DNA from: Streptomyces fradiae
GTDB taxonomy: Bacteria; Actinomycetota; Actinomycetes; Streptomycetales; Streptomycetaceae
DNA: 64,000 nucleotides
Direction: 5' to 3'
Assembly: GCF_041270065.1 (NCBI RefSeq)
Contig: NZ_CP065958.1
Coordinates: forward strand, 62,001 to 126,000
A program made the position numbers and the translations under genes. Within the stretch, counting starts at the first letter, position 1; every line of letters starts with the position of its first letter. The notes below the pieces were generated by a model, which made no database searches, was not told the origin of the DNA, and worked only from the letters and a program-made list of their open reading frames with translations. Below are positions 59,924-64,000 of the stretch, in pieces.

Positions 59924-60292
59924 ATGAACTGGAACTGGGTCTGGGTGATCCTCATCCTGTTCTGGACCGGTGGTTTCGCGTGGGCGGCGGACAACGTCCG
60001 CACGGCGCTGCGGCACCGCCACGAGCGCAGGATGGAGCTGATCTCGGCGGAACGGCGGGAGCGGCAGGCACTCGAGGCGGCCGGCAAGCCGCCGGAGCCC
60101 GTCTGCGGCTGCACGCACCATCTGGCCAAGCACGACAAGCAGGGCCGCTGCCACGAGCGCGTGGAGGTCCCGGTGGCGTGGGACGAGAACAAGAAGCCGG
60201 TGCGGTACGAGGCGGGGCAGTGCAACTGTCAGCAGTACGTGGGGCCCCAGCCGCTGTCGCAGGTGTACGCGGAGGAGCTCACCGACCTGTGA
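59924..60292 (+). CDS. single-span membrane protein with Cys/His-rich tail
   Basis: A 122-residue protein with one N-terminal membrane helix (MNWNWVWVILILFWTGGFAW), a charged coiled segment (about 30-60) and a Cys/His-rich tail (CGCTHHLAKHDKQGRCH and CNCQQYV) that could bind a metal. I do not recognise a named family; similar proteins are common in Streptomyces. The ATG is preceded by GGGGCAAGGGG. It is divergent from the M48 gene across 101 bases. A perfect hairpin follows. Confidence 0.78.
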   Translation: MNWNWVWVILILFWTGGFAWAADNVRTALRHRHERRMELISAERRERQALEAAGKPPEPVCGCTHHLAKHDKQGRCHERVEVPVAWDENKKPVRYEAGQCNCQQYVGPQPLSQVYAEELTDL

Positions 60293-60302
60293 GCCGCGAA
60301 GG

Positions 60303-60336
60303 CCGAGCCCCCGGGAGTGGCCTCCCGGGGGCTCGG
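60303..60336. terminator. bidirectional terminator
   Basis: CCGAGCCCCCGGGAG (60303-60317) pairs perfectly with CTCCCGGGGGCTCGG (60322-60336) over a TGGC loop, between the convergent genes at 59924 and 60378. Confidence 0.88.
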
Positions 60337-60377
60337 TGCTGGGGTGCCCGCGCGGCGCGCGGGCACGGGTGCGGCGA

Positions 60378-62198
60378 CTAGAAGGTCAGGTTCCAGGCGT
60401 CAATGCGGCCCGTGTCCTGGGACGCGACGTCCTGGACGCGCAGCTTCCACGTGCCGTTCGCCGGCTCGGCGGAGGCGTCGACCGTGTAGGTCTTGGCGAC
60501 GTTGTCCGTGCTGTCGCTGTTGCTGAAGTCCTCGAGGAGGTAGACGGTGCCGTCCGGGGCGACGAGGGAGACCACCAGGTCACCGCGGTAGGTGTGCTTG
60601 ATGTCGACGCCGACCTTGAGGGTCGCGGGGGCGTTGCCGGTCACGCCGGAGACGGTGATCGGGCTCTCGACGGTGGCGTTGTCGGCGATGGTGACGTCGG
60701 TGAGGTTCTCGAAGTACGGGCCGGTGGGCGGCGGGGTCGTTCCGCCGACCGCCTTCAGCGCGTCGACCTGGCCCTCGCCGAAGAAGCCGTTCTTGGTGGT
60801 GGTGCCGGTGCAGCGGCTGTCGGACGGGCAGGCCTTGTCGGTGGCCTGGGTCGCGAGGGCGTTGCGGATGTCGGCCGGGGTGAAGCCCGGGTTGGCGCTC
60901 GCGATGAGCGCGGCGACGCCGGTGACGTGCGGGGACGCCATCGAAGTACCGCTCTTGGAGCCGTACTTGCCGCCGGGCAGCGTCGAGTACACGCCGGTGG
61001 ATCCGTCGCCGCCGGGGGCGGCGATGTCGATGACGCCGTTGCCGAAGTTGGAGTACGAGGCCTTGGCGCCGCCACTGGCCTGCGCGGAGACGGTCACGAC
61101 ACCCGGGAGCTCGGTCGGGATGTCGATGCAGGCGTTGGTGATGGTGCGGGTGACCGGGGTGGAGTCGTTGGGGCTCTCGCTGTCGGTCGTCTTGTTGGCC
61201 AGGTCGTAGTTGGAGTTGCCGGCGGCGGCGACCTGGAGGGAGCCCTTGGACTCGGCGTAGGCCTGGGCGCGGCGGACGCCCTCGATGATGGCGGCCTGGT
61301 CGATGTTGTCCGGGCAGTTGAACTGCCACGGGTCGGTGTAATAGCTGTTGTTGGTGACCTTGAAGCCGTGGTCGCCGGCCCACATGAAGCCGCAGACGGT
61401 GTTCTCGGCGAAGAAGAGGGTGCTGGTGGGCTCGGCGATGCGGACGGAGGCGATCTTCACTCCGGGGGCGACGCCGATGACCCCCTTGCCGTTCTTGGCG
61501 GCCGCGATGGTGCCGGCGACGTGGGTGCCGTGGGTGTCGACGTCGCGCCAGGCACCGGCGCGGGCGTCGGCCTTGCCGTAGGCGCAGGAGACGGAGTCGG
61601 CGGCGTCGAAGTTGGGCGCGATGTCCTGGTGCTGGTCGTCGACGCCGGTGTCGAGGACGCCGACCTTGACGGCGGCGGAACCGGTGGTGACGGCCCAGGC
61701 CTGGTCGGCCTTGATCTGCGTCATGTCCCAGCGGTTCGACTCGGTGAGCGTGGTCGTGGACTGGGCCGGGTTGGCGGGCAGCGCCGGGTTGTAGGCGTCG
61801 GCGGGCACGTCGGAGGTACGGGTCGCGCCGACCTGCTGCACGCCGGCGACGCCGCGGAGGGTGGCGGCGAAGGAGGCGGAGGTCGAGTGGGCGACGACGA
61901 CGCCGATGGCGTCGTAGGCGGCGAAGACGGTGCCGCCGTTGGCCGTGACGGCCGAGCGTACGGCGGTGGTGTCACCGGGCGTCGTGATGACGAGGTACGC
62001 GCGGGTGCCGGCGGCCCAGGCGGCCTGGGCGGTCCGGGCGGCGGCCGTCTTGGGGGCGGCCTTGGCCTCGGCCGTGGAGGTCGCGGCCCGGTCCTTCGCG
62101 TCCAGGGGCTGGACGTCGGCCTGCGCGGGGGCGGCGATGGCGATCGTGGTGCCGACGACGGCGGCGACCGCGAGCGGGATTCTCAGCCGGCTCGACAT
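60378..62198 (-). CDS. secreted subtilisin (S8) protease with P-domain
   Basis: A 606-residue secreted serine protease. The signal peptide ends near residue 27 (AQA). An I9-like propeptide spans about 65-130. The S8 domain has Asp183 (VLDTGVD), His223 (DTHGTHVAG) and Ser419 (GTSMASP), all intact. A C-terminal P/homo-B domain (about 500-606, YRGDLVVSLVAPDG) stabilises the fold. The Met at residue 1 (62198) is chosen for the signal sequence; the ribosome site is weak. It probably breaks down extracellular protein. The 256 bases upstream hold no other gene. Confidence 0.94.
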   Translation of the reverse strand: MSSRLRIPLAVAAVVGTTIAIAAPAQADVQPLDAKDRAATSTAEAKAAPKTAAARTAQAAWAAGTRAYLVITTPGDTTAVRSAVTANGGTVFAAYDAIGVVVAHSTSASFAATLRGVAGVQQVGATRTSDVPADAYNPALPANPAQSTTTLTESNRWDMTQIKADQAWAVTTGSAAVKVGVLDTGVDDQHQDIAPNFDAADSVSCAYGKADARAGAWRDVDTHGTHVAGTIAAAKNGKGVIGVAPGVKIASVRIAEPTSTLFFAENTVCGFMWAGDHGFKVTNNSYYTDPWQFNCPDNIDQAAIIEGVRRAQAYAESKGSLQVAAAGNSNYDLANKTTDSESPNDSTPVTRTITNACIDIPTELPGVVTVSAQASGGAKASYSNFGNGVIDIAAPGGDGSTGVYSTLPGGKYGSKSGTSMASPHVTGVAALIASANPGFTPADIRNALATQATDKACPSDSRCTGTTTKNGFFGEGQVDALKAVGGTTPPPTGPYFENLTDVTIADNATVESPITVSGVTGNAPATLKVGVDIKHTYRGDLVVSLVAPDGTVYLLEDFSNSDSTDNVAKTYTVDASAEPANGTWKLRVQDVASQDTGRIDAWNLTF

Positions 62199-62454
62199 GC
62201 TCGATATGTGGGAAAACAATGCGTCCTCCGATGACCCGGTGGCGCGGGTGGCGCCGGCCGGGCCCTGTGATGTGTGGGGTGGACGCAAGATCGCAGGCCG
62301 CGGGAGCGGAGGGAAGGATTCTGCCCGCCATATCCCTTTCCGTTACCCATTGTTGATCTGACGGAACGCCATGTCAGGGACGTAAAGGGGCTGTTGGGGC
62401 ATAGCGCCGCCGGTCGCGGAAATCCCCTCGGCCGCCGGCCGATCGTGGCGCAGA

Positions 62455-62835
62455 ATGACCGCCATGCGGCTTCCCACTCCCCTGCACGTCCTCAACGAGG
62501 GCCTCGCCCTCCTCCTGGAACTGGCGGCGCTCGCCGTCCTCGCGTGGTGGGGCTGGGCGAGCGCCGACCCCGTCGCTCTGCGACTCCTCCTCGCCGTCGC
62601 GGCCCCCGCGGCCGCCGCCGTCCTCTGGGGCCTCTTCGCCGCCCCGAGGGCCCGTTTCCCTGTCCCCCTCCCGGCCGTCCTCACGGTCAAGGCCCTCGTC
62701 TTCGGCGCGGCCACCCTCGCGCTCGCCGGCGTGGACCACCCCACCTGGGCGATCGCCTTCGGCGCGGTGGCCGTGGTGAACACGGCCCTGGCGACGGCGG
62801 ACCGCCGGGCCGCGACGCACCGGAACCGGACCTGA
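62455..62835 (+). CDS. YrdB-like (DUF2568) membrane protein
   Basis: A 126-residue integral membrane protein of the YrdB/DUF2568 family with four likely helices (about 10-33, 42-62, 70-88, 92-110). Function unknown. There is no clear ribosome site at the ATG at 62455; the ATG at 62464 is an alternative (MRLPTPLHVLNE). Convergent with the MFS gene, 23 bases away. Confidence 0.85.
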   Translation: MTAMRLPTPLHVLNEGLALLLELAALAVLAWWGWASADPVALRLLLAVAAPAAAAVLWGLFAAPRARFPVPLPAVLTVKALVFGAATLALAGVDHPTWAIAFGAVAVVNTALATADRRAATHRNRT

Positions 62836-62858
62836 GGGAGGGCGGCCCGGCGTTCACC

Positions 62859-64000
62859 TCAGTGCGGCGCCCCGCGCCGGGCACCCTCCATTCGACGTGT
62901 CGCCGCCCAGCAGGCCGGCGCGGCAGCGGCCAGGGCCGTGCTCGTCCAGAGGGCGGTCAGGGGGGTGGTCGTGTGGGTGGTGGTGGCAGCGGCCAGGAGG
63001 GGGCCTGCGAAGGCGCCGGTGTTGAGGGCGACGGTGGCGAAGGCGCCGGAGAGGGAGGGGGCGGCGGGGGCGAGGTGGAGGGTGCGGGTGACGAGGGTGG
63101 TGCCGAGGGCGAAGGAGAGGGCGCCCTGGGCCGCGGCGAGGAGGAAGAGGGGGACGGGGTACGCGCCGAGGGCGGCGGTGAGGGCCCAGCCGGCGGGCAG
63201 CGCGGCGAGGGCGAGGGGCAGGCGGAGGGTGGTGCGGCCGGCGGCGGTGACGCCGAGGAAGGCGCCGGCGCCGAAGGCAGCCAGGAGGCCGGGGACTGCG
63301 GCGGGCGGCAGTCCGGTGTGGTCGGTCGCGATGACGGCGAGGAAGGCGAAGCCGGCGAAGGTCGCGCCGTTGACGAGGGCGGCGATCGCGAGCGTGGCCC
63401 GCAGCGGGCGGGAGCGCAGCGCGGTGAGTTCGCGGCGCAGGGAGACGTTCGCGGGCCGGGCGGGCGGCCGATGGTCGGCGGGCGCGGGGCGCAGCACCAG
63501 GAGGAGCGCGGGCAGGCACAGGGCGGCGACCGCCCAGAAGGCCGCGCGCCAGCCGTACGCCGTGCCGAGCAGCGCGCCGGCCGGGACGCCGACGACGCAG
63601 GCCAGGGTGACGCCCGACAGCAGGAGCGCGGTGGCGCGCGCCCGGTGGGCGGCGGGGACGAGGGAGCCGGCGTGCGGGAGGGCCACGGCGAGGAAGCCGG
63701 CGTTGACGACGGCGGCGATCGCGCGGGTCGCGAAGAGGACGGCGAAGTCCGTGGTCAGCGCGCCCAGTACGTGGACGAGGACGAACGCGGCGAGGAAGCC
63801 GGCGAGGGCGGGGCGGCGGGGCCACCGGGCGCCGGCGGCGGCCATCAGGGGCGCGCTGATGATCATGCCCACCGCGTAGGCGGCGGTGAGCCCGGCCGCG
63901 GCCGCCGGGGAGACGTGGAGGTCGTGGGCGAGGTCCGGAACGAGCCCGGACAGCATGAACTCGGAGGTGCCCTGGGCGAACACGGCGAGCGCCAGGACAT
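62859..64000 (-). CDS. MFS drug-exporter-type transporter, 5' end outside the window
   Basis: About 380 residues of a 12-helix MFS antiporter, likely DHA1 type, resembling the actinobacterial chloramphenicol exporters. The frame is open to the window edge: VLALAVFAQGTSEFMLSGLVPDLA is part of helix 1, so the true start is beyond 64000. The DHA1 motif A position is present (AGARWPRRP). Substrate not certain. The stop is at 62859, convergent with the YrdB-like gene. Confidence 0.88.
   Translation of the reverse strand, partial: VLALAVFAQGTSEFMLSGLVPDLAHDLHVSPAAAAGLTAAYAVGMIISAPLMAAAGARWPRRPALAGFLAAFVLVHVLGALTTDFAVLFATRAIAAVVNAGFLAVALPHAGSLVPAAHRARATALLLSGVTLACVVGVPAGALLGTAYGWRAAFWAVAALCLPALLLVLRPAPADHRPPARPANVSLRRELTALRSRPLRATLAIAALVNGATFAGFAFLAVIATDHTGLPPAAVPGLLAAFGAGAFLGVTAAGRTTLRLPLALAALPAGWALTAALGAYPVPLFLLAAAQGALSFALGTTLVTRTLHLAPAAPSLSGAFATVALNTGAFAGPLLAAATTTHTTTPLTALWTSTALAAAAPACWAATRRMEGARRGAPH

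Overview
The window has the very high G+C, short intergenic gaps and overlapping start/stop codons typical of Streptomyces. A tap-tpg pair (telomere-associated protein and telomere terminal protein) supports this: it is the hallmark of linear Streptomyces replicons and fits a chromosome-arm location. No rRNA, tRNA, CRISPR array or insertion sequence was seen. Both ends cut through genes: a DEAD-box RNA helicase on the left and an MFS exporter on the right.

Left part (1-14.1 kb): after the helicase tail comes a five-gene block with 4-base start/stop overlaps. It encodes a DUF4132 protein, a 1,639-residue protein of unknown function, a MoxR-type AAA+ ATPase, a DUF5682 protein fused to a VWA domain, and a SWIM zinc-finger protein. 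It resembles the enterobacterial yehI-L-M-P-Q set. A copy of the recA-type (RecA/LexA-independent, PafBC-associated) promoter precedes it, followed at the transcription-start distance by a possible leaderless 17-residue ORF. A strong hairpin divides the block before the ATPase gene. This is the best candidate here for a poorly described system.

14.1-24.1 kb: a RibD/DHFR-like reductase, the tap-tpg operon with its own small HTH gene and palindromic operator, a VWA protein, a Sir2 deacetylase, a TauD-like dioxygenase, an SMP-30 lactonase divergent from an Lrp/AsnC regulator, a cytidine/blasticidin-type deaminase and an unknown protein.

24.1-37.4 kb: a GH18 chitinase with three DasR-type (dre-like) boxes; a GNAT protein; an ABC exporter-Nudix-methyltransferase-double-Nudix cassette of unknown role; a small HTH + Clp-N pair whose operator palindromes lie on its core promoter; a DGPF protein + ECF42 sigma factor operon behind a matching promoter; an M20 peptidase; and a ClpP-like protease.

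37.5-46.7 kb: a beta-glucan utilisation island with a LacI/CebR-type regulator, a secreted GH81 endo-beta-1,3-glucanase, a three-gene ABC importer and a GH1 beta-glucosidase. Three copies of a TGAGAGCGCTCTCA-type operator sit at its three promoters. The genes form a complete path: cut laminarin-like glucan outside, import oligosaccharides, hydrolyse them inside.

46.6-64 kb: an EEP-family phosphatase/nuclease with a DUF2993 lipoprotein-like gene, a DUF4916 Nudix-like protein, a tandem DUF4139 (MuiA-like) pair, a membrane glutaredoxin, a second GH18 chitinase with a perfect dre-like palindrome, an internally deleted HIT-protein remnant, a methyltransferase, a DUF1801 protein, an ABM monooxygenase-type protein, a CYP105-like P450 with its 3Fe-4S ferredoxin, an M48 membrane metallopeptidase, a subtilisin with a P-domain, a YrdB-like membrane protein and the truncated MFS exporter. 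Bidirectional terminators separate several convergent pairs.
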